DNA of 64,000 nucleotides from Apoderus coryli (GCA_911728435.2 OU452199.1:44471004-44535003); one strand, 5' to 3'; positions 35,701 to 47,159 are shown, counted from the first letter of the stretch. Made by a program: numbers and translations. The notes: a model not told the origin generated them from the sequence alone.

Positions 35701-38700
35701 TTGGCAATGGTAACTTGACATGACCCGCCCAGGTTAGCTTTTGGTCCAAAGTGACACTCAAAAACTTTACCAGACCATCAGAAACAGCAACATCGGTCTC
35801 ACGTAATGTAAATATTTTAGTAGCTGTTTTATTGGCATTCATACAGAGTTTGTTAGCTGCAAACCAGTCCGCAGCCCTCGACTGTGAATTAATCATACTT
35901 GAGGCCAGAACATCACTCGACAGTTCAACATCGACAATAGTTGAATCGTCTGCAAACAATGTCAGGTGAGAGCATGGCAGATGTAGCGGTAAATCATTAA
36001 TGAAAATCAAAAACAATAGAGGTCCGAGCACCGAGCCCTGTGGGACTCCACAAGAGCTCAACAAGGGCTGAGAAGACTTTGACTCAAACATCGTTACAAC
36101 ATTCCTACCAGTGAGATAGGAACTCAGCAAACGAATCGAATTCGCACTCATACCGTATCGCTCCAGTTTACCCAACAAGATATCGTGTGAGACGCAATCA
36201 AACGCCTTTGTTAAATCAAGAAAAGAAGCCCCCACAAGCCTTCTACTCTCAAAAGCGGTTATAACGCTATTTAGTGCTATTACAATAATTTCGCACTCTA
36301 GTCTCAGAGTTGTCAGTAGCCTTCTTTTAATACCTAACTAACTTGATTTTGTTAGAAGTTTCTTGAGATATCGTACTTGATTACTCAAGTAATTACATTT
36401 GCAAATTTAGCAAACGCCTGCGAAACGTTTCCCTACTCTGTAGAATTTCTAAGTAATTTATTTATAATTTCAGTAATTTTTTTTCCCAGTTTATATTCAC
36501 GAAATTACTTTTATAGGATATGTTAGGAATTGATAACGACCAACGAAACGACAGACGACGACGCTCTCTTCCACATCACAAGCATTCGAAACGTCATATC
36601 ACCAAACAGCAACATTCCTTCAAGTCTCCACTACGCCTGCATCGCGATCTGGATCTTACTGAAGATATCCGTGTAGCACCTAAAGGACAATTTGGTGAGA
36701 TCAAACGATCCGGCGATAAATATCCTGGACGGGATATTCATGGAGATGCTAATGTGGATGAATTGAAGCGTGCACCACCTACCAAACTGAAACGTCAAAT
36801 CGAAATTGATGTAAAGAGCGATGGAATGTTGGTGAAAAGAATCAAAGAAGATACGCGTGATCCGAAATCGATAGTTTTGAATATTGAATCGAGTGCGAGT
36901 AGGAATCCTTTAATTGAACCACAAAAGCTTAAGAGTCACAACAGTTTTGATTTGCCGCCTTTGACGTTTCAAAAGAAAAGTAGTAATACCGGTAATAACG
37001 TGAATATTCTGGATCAGATGAAGAGTAAAGAATTTGCAAGCAATTATATTAACCTTGTTAGCGCGAATGAGAATTTAAATACCGATCGAAGTTTATTACT
37101 TGATAATCTCGGACTAACAACGGAGGATACGCAAAAGATTAACGTTAATACCAATTTTTATGTAATAGAAAAAGACAATTTCAACAGGAATTACGCAAAA
37201 CTACAAGCAGATGCAGTTGCAAAGAGACTAGAATCAAGCAAAATTCGCACAAATACAATATCGCAACAACAGAATAACGTCAATAAACAACAACAACAAC
37301 AACAAGTTAAACCAAATATAGATAAAGGCACAAATAAAATTCAAAAATATTCAGATTCTTCTGAATTTGAACCAGTTCAAAGTGTTGCATTAGAAACTAA
37401 CAATTACCAATCAATAAACAACGAACCAAAAGAAGAAACCAATTTAGGCAATGAGAAATCGAAATATTTAAACGTACGTTCTGGTGATTATCTTGACGAA
37501 GATAATGAAGATTACGAAGAGTTTGCTAACGATCCTAAACCGAGTAGTGTAGTCGCAGCTGATCCAGTGGAAATAACTTCAATTAAAACTCCAATAGTCG
37601 GAGGACTTGGCAGGATATTTGTTACGCAAGACATGCTCCTAGTTCCAATTTCGCAAGCACCAACTAACCTGATAAGTCCGATTACCACTACGCAGCGTAT
37701 TACAAATAAAGAAGAAATTGAAGATATGCAAGGTGTTGATAATAACAAACAAGAATCCAATGATAATGTTGAAGAAGTTAGTAAAACAAATGTTGAAGAA
37801 CTTTCACCGCAAAGTGAGGAAAACACCGAATTGGCTATTGCAGATATTGTCAAGCCGCAATTAAAGAAAAGTAAAAATGTTGTTCCTGTATTGAAATATG
37901 AAAATACCTTTACTCCAGAAGAAGAAGGAGAAGAAGTAGATGATTACAATAATGCAGATGAATTAGAAGAGCACAACACACATTTGCGGATGAAACGTCG
38001 AAAGAAAGCACCTAAAAAGAAGAAGAAAAAAAAGAAGAAGAAAAAGAATAAGAAAAAGAAGCATAGGAAACATGGAAAACGGTTTGATAATGATGATGAT
38101 ATGGAACCAGAAGATCGATTTGGTTCATTAGAGAATTACGATACATACTTTGTTGAGCCATCAAACAATTATGAATCGATACCTGCCTTTAAATCGCGTA
38201 GTTTGAAGTTTTCTCCACTGTATGCTTTAGATGGAGGCGAAGATGCTGATGCTGAGGGAGAATTTGAGCAGGATGTTTTGAAGAAGTATCATAATATTGA
38301 AGAGAGTAGTGTTCATCCTTTTGCGCCAGTGTTTCCTTATCGGAAACAGGATCAACTTGAGGGTGAGAGGAAAATTTGATCTTGCACGTCTATTTTTATG
38401 TCTTGATTTGAATTTTAGGGGAAGACTCTGAAGAAGACGAACCAATTCATAAGAATGTGAAACAAAAACAGTACACGCAAATTACGACGATGAAAGGTAA
38501 TGAAGATTATGATGACGATGATGACTATGCAAAAGCTTTGGTACCGTACCAAACAGAATCTTCTAGAATACCAGTTGTTACTATTGAACATGTCAAATTC
38601 CCAAAACAAGAACAAGTTGGTGATGAAGATATCGATGTGTTAGACATAAAGAACGAGAATCGCGTAAACGCGGCTCATGGCCACGGTCGTAAAAAGAAGA

Positions 38701-41700
38701 AAAAGCATCGACCGAAAAACTCGAATCATACAGTGGTGCGTGATGCACACATTGGCCATAGTGATAATGTTAATTTATTTCTGCAATACAATCCGGAGTT
38801 CCAGCAATGGCCGAAATTTGTGATGAACGATCGTGATCACAGAGAATTGGTGAGGAAGCGATCACTCCAGAATAAATCGCCAGTACATCGAAAACAAGAA
38901 TACTATTTCCCATTGTCTTCTGGTGATTTTTTTATGGTACCGAAAAGTGCTCGAATGGTCAAGCGAGTGAATGTTAAGCGGGAGGATAGTTCGTCTGAGG
39001 CTGCAGCAGTTGTGGCTGAATCGACCGCAGCACCTGCAGAAGGTGTTGAAGCTGGTGGAGAGTCTACTGTAGCTCCAGGTGAGTTTACTGATAAGATAGA
39101 ATTCAACCACATGTGTTTTTAGTGCTGACTGGAACTTTGATGATTTTTTTTATTGAGGAATATAAAGTCAAACTAACGATCTGAAAGCTTTGCCCAAAGG
39201 TGGCGGTGTAGGATTGTTCATTCAGTTTTCTTGTGGTTTTCTAGCGTTCGATTGAACCAGGACTTTGGCCACTGTTTTAGTTCCTTAACGCCACTGTTCC
39301 ACCTCATATCACCAATAGTTGATTTTCTGCTCACCCAGCAACTTCAACTTCTGAAAGAAGGAAGTTGTATTCAAACGTTGTTGGGAAAACCGTTTGCCCT
39401 CTTTGTGTTCTGTATCATTCGTCGAACAGCATAATTCTTCGTGGTTGCAAGACGTCTGTTTCCATAACTCTCCTAATATTTAGATAATTCGGAGCTACTG
39501 ATATTGTTGATATTGTCTTTGTTTTCCGTTGCAGATAGCTCATCTGCAGCTCCTGCAGAAGGTTCATCAAATGCAGAGAGTCTACTTGGTGACGTTTCAA
39601 ATGCCGAAGGACTATCAACTGTATCTACAACTGGAGGTAGTGAAGAAACTACGGATGAATGTAGCAAAAAAAATCATTCTGCGTCAACATTAGTATGTGA
39701 CGAGGAAAATTTCAACCATACCGAAGTTACATTAACCACTGCATTGCCGATTATTAATGAACATAAAACCATAGAAGTATGTCGATTAAATTTTTAATAT
39801 TAAATTTCTAGCTCTAAGTAGTAATTTTGATTTTAGCCAATACCTAAGACAAATAATACAAAAATATTGGAAAACTTCATCAAATTGGATAGCATAATGA
39901 ATGGTAAATTGCCTGGTGATATACTTCAGGAAGTACACAAAAAGGCACCGTCGAAAATTAGAGCAAATTTGCGAAAAGATGACTTAAATGTAAGTAAATT
40001 CACCAAAACGAAATCGGAAACTTTCTAAAGCAACTTGATTGATTGATTCCCCTAAAATTTCTCTAGATGCATCTGAACTTCACCGCAGCAACTGAGAACC
40101 AAGAATCGATCAAATTAATGCAGAAAATAACGCTGCTCATGTCACAGTTGCAACAAACCACATTATGCCAATCACTATCTGGAACTTTGAGACAATACCT
40201 GAAGCACATTACGCAATTCCCACAAGAAGATGTGTTGACCAAAGTGAAGATCATGGAAGAGATAAATGTGGACGAGAATCAGCGACCATACGTTTTCCAA
40301 TCGCATCAAGGTGATAATTTGGAGAACAAATTGGCAATTATGAAGGATTTGTTGGATAGATATAGTAAGTTGCCGGAAAAGTGTAAGGAACGTGCTGAGC
40401 CGGTTAAAGAGTATATCGAGAATCATATGGGAATGTTGGATAATATGATGGCGAGTAGTAATACGACAATGGATGGAGGTAGGAATAATTTGAATAAGAC
40501 TAGTGGTGTTGGTGGTGGTAATGCGAATAATACTGCTAAGGCGAAGAAGTCGTTAGAGCCGCAAGAGAGATTTGTGAGAGAAAAAGGTATTTATCACGAT
40601 CAATGGAAGTATTTTTTAGCTCTAGAATTGAATTGATCTATAGGTTCCAAGTCGTCCATTAAAGATCAACTTACATCTATGGATTTGATGGTGCAAGAAC
40701 AACTAGAAAGTCTTGGCCTTGGTAGTAAGAAAGAGTTTAAACCAAAATTTGATCTTGATCAAATGGTGGAGTTGAACAAGTTTCCAACGCGTAGTAGTGC
40801 GGGTGGAAGTAGTAGTACTCAACGTGGTGTTGAGAAACGAGAGGTTAGTACCATACTTTTGGAAATCTAATCTGGTTTTATATGCTATACGAACTTTTGG
40901 CAGACATTTTTCACTCTTTTTGTAATAATTTTTTTAACGAAATCCAACCCAACCTAATTCAATTATTTTAGTGAGAAATTATTGGTGAAATAGAGACATA
41001 TCTGATTTCATGCATAGTGGCTTGTTCGTGTTTCTTTTCTGGCCAAAAACAACACCGTAATCATGACTTAGACATCCGGGTTTAGCCCTAGCGACTTTTT
41101 GCTATTTCCAAAATTGAAAACACCCATGAAAGACAACGCTTTTCTACGATTGAGGAGATAAAGACCGCATGGCTGGAAGAGATCAAGGCTATACAAAAAA
41201 AAAACGCAGATTGAAAGTGCTTCTAGGGTTGGAAAAAGCTCTAGCACAAGAAGTGTCTTGTATCTGATTGGGGAACTTTGAAGGGAACAAAATAGATAAT
41301 AAGTAACCTTTTGTTGAACAATTAGCAACTCTGGATTTAACAGAACATTTGTTTACATTGATGATTGAATTAAATTCAGTTGTAATCTGAACCAAATTCG
41401 ATATATTGAAATTATTTATTTGATGTTTGCTAAGAGTTGTAATGAAATTCTTATAGGAGTAGATGAGAAACTAAAAAGGTGGAAAGAATATACCGAAAAT
41501 CTCTTTAATGACATGAGACCAGACTCACCCCCTGATATATACGAAATCAACGAAAGGGCTTCTGAAATTACAAAAGAAGAGGTCAAACATGCAATTAAAC
41601 TACAAAAGAACAGAAGAGCAGTTGGTCCTGACAACGTGCATGCGGAAACATTTAAACTTGCAGCTGCCGAGGACGGGGTTGGTCTAAATCTCATTACTAC

Positions 41701-44700
41701 TGTATTTAACCGAATGTACAGAGGTGGAAAAATACCCACAGACTGGCTGAGATCCACCTTTGTTACTTTGCCAAAGATGAACAAGGCATCACAATGTGAC
41801 GAATACCGCATGATCAGTTTGATGTCCCACGCCTTGAAGATATTCTTGCGGATCATTCATAACCGCATATACAAAAAGTGTGAGTCCGTAATTGATCGCT
41901 CGCAATTTGGCTTTAGGGATGGAACGGGTACCCGAGAGGCTCTTTTCTCTTTGAATGTGCTGACTCAGAGATGTAGGGACATGAACGTCGATGTATTCGC
42001 GTGCTTTATTGATTATAAAAAAGTTTTTGATTGTGTCACATCAAAAAATGATCAACATCCTAAAATCAACCGGGATCGATGCTCAAGATCTAAGGATCAT
42101 TACTGAACTTTATTGGCACCAAACAGCAACAGTCAAAATCTAAGAGTCCACATCAGAAGAAATAGCAATAAGAAGGGGCGTGCGACAAGGTTGTGTACTG
42201 TCCCCACTACTGTTTAATCTCTACTCTGAGGCAATATTCATCGAAGCTCTCGAAAATTCAACTGCAGGCATAAAGATCAATGGAATCAATATAAGTAACC
42301 TTCGATACGCAGATGATACCGTCGCAATAGCCAGCAGTATAACAGAACTTCAATCCCTTATGAACCTTATTGTGGAGTATAGTGAGAACTTTGGGCTTTA
42401 TATGAATACATCCAAGACCAAACTGATGGTATTCTCAAAATCACCAAGACCCGTTACTCTAATGATCAACGGAGAACACATTACACAAGTGTCATCTATA
42501 AAATACTTGGGGGTACTCGTCAGCCAGCAATGCGACTCAAAGACCGAAATTAGATCAAGAATTGCGCAAGCACGGAAAATTCTGAATAACATGAGGACAC
42601 TTCTGGCAAACCGAGACCTCAGTCTGGACTTCCGGATTAGATTACTTCGCTGTTACATCTTCCCTGTCCTTCTATACGAATGTGAGAGCTGGACCATTGA
42701 TGCAACCACAGAAAAGAAAATCGATGCGTTAGAAATGTACGCCTACAGACGAATGCTGCGACTTTCTTGGACGGCACATAAGACAAACATAGAGGTTATG
42801 CAGCAAATGGGTAAACACAAAGAACTCCTCACGACAATCAAGGAGAGAAAGCTGCAGTACCTAGGACATATCATGAGACGCGAACGATATGAGATTCTCC
42901 GCCTGATAATAGAGGGAAAGATCGAAGGAAAACGGTCAGTCGGCCGTAGACAAAATTCATGGCTGAGGGACTTACGTAGATGGTTCGGACAGACGTCCAT
43001 ATAAATTTTCAGAGCTGCGGTTTCTCGCACAACAATAGCCATTTGGATCGCCAACCTTCGTAGGGAGACGGCGTCCTAAGAAGAAGAAGAGTTGTACACC
43101 ATTTTGTCAATCCATCTGAGTCTGGAATTTTTGAAAAGTCCATTTAAGGTCCACGAGTTTCTTGAGCCCAACGAAATCATAAGCGATCGCGCTAATCAAT
43201 CCCAAGTATAGCCGCAACTCTTCCATTAACGGTAACATATTCTCGATCGTGATTTAGAAAAATCCATTGGATTCATTGGAAGTTGATTTAGCGAAGAGAC
43301 TTCTTTGGCGATTTGTAGTTTAGCCTTACTTTTTGCAATCGTGGAAGAATATTTTCTTACCAAGGCACAACTTTGTTACTCGTTCAAGGTTTATAGAAAA
43401 TTCAGACATATTTTTCAATACACACACCGTCAAAATTTTTGGATCCCCTCGTAAATTTGCTGCGCATTTATTCTTTATTTATTTCACCGTTGTTAGGCAT
43501 CTAAAAGTTGACAAAAATAATTTCCCACAATTTTAGATGTTGAATGTTTAAAAAGTGCTTCATATCGATTTAGCGTGTTGAAGTGATTGTTGAATTTTTC
43601 TTTGCAATTATGTCTGGCAATAGAATTTCAGTATTCAATAGAGCAAGAATAGTGACTTTGCATGATGAGGATCTGCTGAATCATCGCATCGCGCATAGAC
43701 TAGGAATTCCCCGCGCTTCAGTTATCAGAATAGTGCGTTTGTACCCGAAAATTAACAGCGTTGACTGGAGACATAGAACTGGGCCTAGGACCTAGGGTAA
43801 CTAATGCAAGAGAAGATCGGTATGTAACTAACTAGATTTGGTTTAATTAGTGATAGTCGGCGACACAGAGTTTGGAGAGGGCCAGGGCGACCAGAATGAC
43901 TATCTTTTGCCAGGGAAGTCGTTCCATACCAAGGAGGAACAGTTTTGGGGAGGCATAATGCAGCTAATTCCCATTCCAGACATTATGACACGGGATAAAT
44001 ATGTTCCAGACATTATTGAACCCATTATTTATCCTCTCCGAAATGAAATTGGAGCCAATTTCATTGTCAGGGATGACAATCTAGGCCCCATCGCACAAAA
44101 TGCACTGGAGATTCAGAATATTCAAAGATTACCGTGGCCAGCAAATTCGCCAGACATGAATCCCATTGAGCATATGTGGAATTTCGTTGGACGAGCAATC
44201 TCTAGCAGAATTAATCCTCCTATCACCCTCCAGGACCTCACACGTGCGGCTCAAGATGAATGGAACAACATCCCAATGGATACAATTAATGCCCTTATTG
44301 TTTCCATGCACAGGGGAGGACACACCGAATATTAATGCAGTATTTTTCGTTTGTATTTTCTTTCTTGTTCAGTTAAAATTTAATTCAGCCAATTTGCATT
44401 GGATACATAACCAATTTAAATGTACTTACTTTGTAATAAACTTGTTGCCTTAAAATAATAGTGTCTCATTGTGAAACACAAAAGGGGGTCCAAGAATTTT
44501 GGCGATGTGTGTAGTAACGTACTTAGCTGGCAATAAAATCTTTAAAAAATTTCAACTGTAACATAATGGAAATTTGCAGATTGGTCGTATGGATATCGTA
44601 GGTAACAGTAGGACATATACTAAGCAGTTTGAAAAGTTACAAGCGGCAGTGAATTCTTTAAAAGTGAAAAATGAACGGGATCGACGACTAGGAAAAATGT

Positions 44701-44795
44701 ATGGAAGAAATTCTGCAATTGTTGATAACAGGAGAATCAGTAAGCGTAGTAGTAGGGATATTGGATTTGAAAAACCGTTAGTTGTAAGCTTTTAG
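29714..44795 (+). CDS. secreted mixed-charge low-complexity protein, 9 coding exons, 1,359 aa
   Basis: Exons by eye: 29714-29797, 34708-34866, 36517-38362, 38419-39078, 39535-39776, 39837-39989, 40067-40586, 40644-40843, 44580-44795. All junctions are GT-AG, the phases match (0,0,1,1,0,0,1,0), and the sum is 4,080 nt including TAG. The N-terminus MLGTILRKLIILNFLYYIFV is a clear signal peptide, so the product should enter the secretory pathway. The rest is rich in Asn, Asp, Glu, Lys and Gln. It has basic clusters (RRRRSLP near residue 93, a Lys run near residues 581-605) beside acidic ones, and several KR/RR sites that could be processed. No known domain is recognised. It could be an extracellular matrix-type or precursor protein; both are guesses. 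Extra exons inside the 4.9-kb first intron cannot be excluded. Confidence 0.8.
30600..31120. other. intron sequence, nothing recognised
   Basis: Part of the first intron of the secreted-protein gene. ORFs here (for example 30279-30605) are not supported by any motif. Confidence 0.4.
31421..31521 (+). CDS. first exon of a THAP zinc-finger protein (isolated)
   Basis: ATG at 31421 opens MNNQGGHVCAAKCCPNKR, then a stretch ending HFFRFPTDPV, with donor AG|GTGAGTAA at 31522. This is the usual start of a THAP domain: C-x3-C followed by the F-x-FP segment. The second half (Trp, C-x2-H, AVP box) should be on a later exon, but none was found before 34.7 kb, so this is a fragment or very diverged. Confidence 0.55.
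31738..32300 (+). pseudogene. 3' end of a non-LTR retrotransposon ORF2
   Basis: The C-terminal tail of a LINE reverse transcriptase reads KNRIQLMQNSGTRLVCGI, then WLRMKQRRIFH, then ITPPLDSTSIFERPFSYTVS and KYYNALPENIKSLQGFSFKS, with a stop near 32120. Frameshifts occur near 31840 and 31910. The unit ends in AATAAAG and a short (ATT)n tail near 32295-32315. The catalytic domain is absent. Confidence 0.65.
32940..33135 (+). pseudogene. Tc1-like transposase N-terminal fragment
   Basis: PQIKPEQVARLVALVNDG and, after a frameshift, GVHEATARRTIRNYEQTRST match the first helix-turn-helix of Tc1-type transposases. No catalytic region or terminal repeats follow. Confidence 0.6.
33381..33416 (-). ncRNA. 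hammerhead-like motif, minus strand
   Basis: Minus strand: CTGAGGA (33409-33415), extra T, stem II GCTA/TAGC, GAAA (33389-33392), then CGCGCGTA, where C-GCGC-GTA or CGCG are possible minimal stem III arrangements. The cleavage triplet would be GTA, which is allowed but less usual. Confidence 0.4.
33505..33545 (-). ncRNA. hammerhead-like motif, minus strand, core mutated
   Basis: Minus strand: CTGAAGA (33538-33544), extra A, stem II GGCAA/TTGCC, but GTAA replaces GAAA (33516-33519), which should abolish cleavage. It is flanked by inverted copies of TAGGTGAAATAATTTTT (33472-33490 and 33630-33650). Confidence 0.4.
35060..36300 (-). mobile_element. non-LTR retrotransposon, 5'-truncated, antisense in intron 2
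   Basis: It starts within the palm domain at about 36290 and ends in a (TTTA)n-complement tail at 35058-35085. Coding sense is open from 36265 to 35666 in one frame and continues in a second from 35699 to 35331. It lies antisense to the secreted-protein gene between its exons 2 and 3. Confidence 0.85.
35331..36265 (-). pseudogene. reverse transcriptase C-terminal part, Jockey/CR1-like
   Basis: Boxes in order: ASFLDLTKAFDCVSHDILLG (first catalytic Asp), SCGVPQGSVLGPLLFLIFIN, and LTLFADDSTIVD (FADD). Next comes KFLSVTLDQKLTWAGHVK, then a frameshift near 35690, then MLRSLKGEFSFNVLKSAYYS and the closing NHNTRNKNDI typical of these elements. It lacks endonuclease and fingers, so it is not functional. 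Confidence 0.85.
36517..38362 (+). CDS. large low-complexity exon of the secreted-protein gene
   Basis: Opens after acceptor TTTTATAG with GAT ATG TTA and runs 615 codons to GAG G|GTGAG. It contains HHKHSKRH and RRRRSLP, many LKR/VKR sites, a QQQQQQ run near 37290, acidic clusters DEDNEDYEE and EEEGEEVDD, and a Lys run at 38015-38075. Intron 3 is only 56 bp (38363-38418), typical of insects. Continued open frame past the donor is 5 codons only, supporting the splice. Confidence 0.85.
38419..40843 (+). CDS. exons 4-8 of the secreted-protein gene
   Basis: Five exons separated by introns of 456, 60, 77 and 57 bp. Exon 4 carries YDDDDDY and GRKKKKKHR, then an Ala/Glu/Ser/Thr-rich end. Exon 5 continues that Ser/Ala-rich style and has four Cys near 39655-39785. 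Exon 6 reads TKILENFIKLDSIMNGKLPG. Exon 7 looks helical (IKLMQKITLLMSQLQQ, LAIMKDLLDRYSKLPEKCKE), suggesting a folded C-terminal region. Exon 8 reads MDLMVQEQLESLGLGSKKEF. Confidence 0.8.
41405..43095 (+). mobile_element. RTE-clade non-LTR retrotransposon, 5'-truncated
   Basis: Reverse transcriptase and C-terminal domain are present without the endonuclease. The 3' end carries a short (GAA)n run (AAGAAGAAGAAG, 43079-43090), the usual kind of simple-repeat tail for RTE. It is in the same orientation as the host gene. Confidence 0.85.
41420..43004 (+). pseudogene. RTE reverse transcriptase, frameshifted
   Basis: Frame 1 (41420-42106) reads KNRRAVGPDNVHAETFKLAA, CDEYRMISLMSHALKIFLRI and SQFGFRDGTGTREALFSLNV, then CFIDYKKVFD (A box). 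After a break near 42040-42150, including a stop, frame 2 (42180-43004) resumes with RRGVRQGCVLSPLLFNLYSE and LRYADDTVAIAS (catalytic). Further on are SIKYLGVLVSQQCDSKTEIR and GKIEGKRSVGRRQNSWLRDL, the RTE closing motif. The wording is diagnostic of RTE/BovB-type elements. Confidence 0.9.
43421..44511 (+). mobile_element. Tc1-like transposon, decayed
   Basis: The ends CACACACCGTCAAAATTTTT and, reversed, CACACATCGCCAAAATTCTT are flanked by TA (43419-43420 and 44512-44513). Length is 1,091 bp. It contains a broken transposase and lies in intron 8, just 68 bp before the last exon. Confidence 0.9.
43610..44335 (+). pseudogene. Tc1-like transposase, internal deletion
   Basis: The N-terminal HTH (ISVFNRARIVTLHDEDLLNH, then HRLGIPRASVIRIVR) is open to 43795. 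The middle, including the first catalytic Asp, is scrambled or deleted. The C-terminal part reads VRDDNLGPIAQNALE (second Asp) and PWPANSPDMNPIEHMWNFVG, with the Glu of NPIEH as third catalytic residue, a DDxE Tc1 pattern. It ends MHRGGHTEY. No longer functional. Confidence 0.85.
44580..44795 (+). CDS. last coding exon of the secreted-protein gene
   Basis: Acceptor TTTGCAG, then ATT GGT CGT in phase 0, 71 codons and TAG. The peptide is basic and helical-looking (KQFEKLQAAVNSLKVKNERD). A GTAAGC just before the stop could act as a donor, but a polyadenylation signal follows closely, so termination here is preferred. Confidence 0.75.
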   Translation: MGRMDIVGNSRTYTKQFEKLQAAVNSLKVKNERDRRLGKMYGRNSAIVDNRRISKRSSRDIGFEKPLVVSF

Positions 44796-44883
44796 ATAAC
44801 TGAGATAGTAATGTAAATTATAATTTTACATGATGTACTTGTACTCTTTATAAAATATATTTTTTAAAGTTTTTATTGAATTA

Positions 44884-44889
44884 AATAAA
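44884..44889 (+). terminator. polyadenylation signal AATAAA
   Basis: AATAAA lies 89 bp after the stop codon of the last exon, followed by a T/G-rich stretch (GTAGTTTTTGTAC). Confidence 0.6.
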
Positions 44890-44939
44890 GTAGTTTTTGT
44901 ACTTTTATTAAACATTGGCAATTTTAGATACGACCTTAG

Positions 44940-45260
44940 CAGAAGGTGACTTCAGTGCAATATTGAGAGTCACAGCGGACAGGTTCTTATGCTCCAGCCA
45001 TACAGCATAAGCGTTCACTCAAGAAGCTTCATCGGCATAGAAACAGCAACAGTCAGACTAATGAGACTTCAGAGCCGTCATCTAAACTCTCCCGGTCAGG
45101 TAAGATCGAATAAGTTGCAATAGAACACTGTAACGATAAAGTTTAGCCAGGACAAGTTCGTGATAGGCACAGTTAAAAGTCTTAATGAGATCACACGAGG
45201 TAAGATTAACACACTGATCTATTTCAAGACACTCGTCAACATCGCATTCAGCGTGGATTG
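44940..45260 (-). pseudogene. non-LTR reverse transcriptase scrap
   Basis: On the minus strand, CDLIKTFNCAYHELVLAKLY and, after a short gap, LQLIRSYLTGRV correspond to the A-box region of Jockey/CR1-type RT (compare DLTKAFDCVSHDILLGKLE at 36.2 kb). Stops and frameshifts are frequent. Confidence 0.55.
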
Positions 45261-45904
45261 TTGAAAGAAATAAATTGTCGTATTTGATATGGGAACATAT
45301 AATCTACAGTGTGGCAAACGAATCTGTAACATCGAAAAGAATTCGGACAAAAAATCCGATATTGCCAAATTTAACTACAAAAAAGCACGACAAGAAGTAT
45401 TATTAATTTGAAAATAGACTTTTTACAATTACAAATAATAATAATGAAAAAGCTCAGCATTTTTAAGTTGTTAGTTTTATTTTTATTTAGAAACTAAAAT
45501 TTTTACCAATGAATACTTAAAGAGGAAAAAAACATTATGATATTCTGTAAAATCGGCAATACCACGCGAAATGAGTGCCTGAACTATCCTAATTGGTGCG
45601 TAGGGCGTCGCACGTTTTGTCGCCATGCGGGTGTTCAAGTCGCAATTGGTGGGAACTCAGTACTTTCCCGCATTTCATTAAAAGAGTACTTTGAATTTTT
45701 CTTTAACATTTTTTTGAATTTTTTCTTTTAACTTGTTTTGATTTTTTTTAATTCAAAGTACCTAATCCTTTAATGAAAATGAAACATAAAAAATTGATGT
45801 AATTAATGTTCTACTAAATTAATTTAAATATCAATAACATAATTATATAAAAAGAAAAACCACAAATGGTAAGATTCATACAATAAGATTGTGAAGTTTA
45901 TATA

Positions 45905-47159
45905 TCGGGTCCGCCATGTAACGTTTTTTTTTCAACTAGTGCTTATTTCGTGAAGGGTAACACTTAGCTCATGCCTGATTTGACAGATAATTAGTTTTAT
46001 CCTTCCGCTGAACGAATATGGTTGTGTATACGCTTGAACAACGCTGGGAAATATTGCGACATTACTTTGAAAATCATGGTAATGTTGCAGAATGTGTGCG
46101 AAAATTGTGTACGGATTTTGGAAGAAGAGAAGCACCGTCAGCTCCGTATGTTCGTTATCTTGTGAAAAAAGTGAAAGAAACTGGCATCCTTATCGATAAA
46201 CCAAAGCGTGAAATGCCAAAAACAGTGCGTACACCCGAGAATATTGCTGCTGTGGCAGAAAGTGTGCGTGAAGCGCCATCAACATCAATTCACCGTCGGT
46301 CTCAACAATTGAACATTTCGGATACAAAGTCCAATTGGTTCAGGAGTTGAAGCCAACTGACCATCCAATGCGTTTTCGCTTCGCTTAGTGGGCCTGTGAT
46401 CGACATACAGAAGATGCCGATTTTGCCAAAAAAATCATCTTTTCAGATGAAGCTCATTTTGATCTTGGCGGGTATGTAAACAAGCAAAATTGTCGCATTT
46501 GGGGCACAGAAAACCCGCACGCATACATTGAAAAGCCGATGCACCCAAAACGAGTCACTGTTTGGTGCGGATTTTGGTCCGGAGGCATAATTGGGCCATT
46601 TTTCTTCGAAAATGAGCAAGGAGTGGCCGTTACAGTCAATGGCGATCGTTATCGGGCCATGTTGAACGAATTTTTGTTCACAAAAATTGAAGAGGAGGAT
46701 ATTGGCAACATTTGGTTTCAACAGGACGGCGCTACGTGCCACACAGCCGAAGCTACACTCGATGTTTTGCGCCCTGTTTTTGAAGATCGCATTATCAGCC
46801 GCAGAGCTGATGTCGTTTGGCCACCTCGGAGCTGCGATTTGACACCGTTGGACTATTATTTGTGGGGTGCCGTCAAAGGTAAGTGTTACGCCGACAAGCC
46901 AGAGACAATTGACGCTTTAAATGGCAATATTCGTGAAGCCATTGGTGAAATACAGCTGCACACAATCGATAATGTGCTTAAGAATTGGACCGATCGTGTA
47001 GGCTACTGCATGGCCAGCCGAGGCAGCCATTTGAATAAAATTCTTTGTCATTATTAACCGGAAGGATTGTACTTTCAAATAAAAAAAGAAATTTGAGAAA
47101 ATATTCAGCAGTTTTTCTTTTATAGCATTTTAACAAAAAAAGTTATCTGGCAGACCCAA
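45905..47159 (+). mobile_element. mariner-family transposon, DD41D type, copy 2
   Basis: The same terminal repeats as copy 1 (TCGGGTCCGCCATGTAAC; reversed right end TTGGGTCTGCCAGATAAC) are flanked by TA at 45903-45904 and 47160-47161. Length is 1,255 bp. The nucleotide identity to copy 1 is high throughout by eye, so the family was active fairly recently. Confidence 0.9.
46018..47057 (+). pseudogene. DD41D mariner transposase, inactivated (copy 2)
   Basis: The N-terminal HTH is open for 46018-46325. Relative to copy 1, 11 bp are missing at about 46323, shifting the frame. A TAG and a TGA follow near 46386-46398, where copy 1 reads CAG and TGC. From 46539 the frame is open for 172 aa to the stop, with VTVWCGFWSGGIIGPFFFEN, WFQQDGATCH and CDLTPLDYYLW. 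The two copies carry different lesions, so neither is the source of the other's defects. Confidence 0.85.

Larger units (their letters stand above)
40844..44579 (+). other. intron 8 of the secreted-protein gene, filled by transposons
   Basis: A 3.7-kb phase-0 intron holding an RTE retrotransposon and a Tc1 element. Without them it would be about 1 kb. Confidence 0.75.

Noticed and set aside
37512..37853. 113-aa minus-strand ORF
   Set aside because: Shadow of the large plus-strand exon of the secreted-protein gene.
44934..45000. Possible further exon of the secreted-protein gene after acceptor TTTTAG
   Set aside because: Lies after a good polyadenylation signal, and the opposite strand reads as reverse transcriptase.
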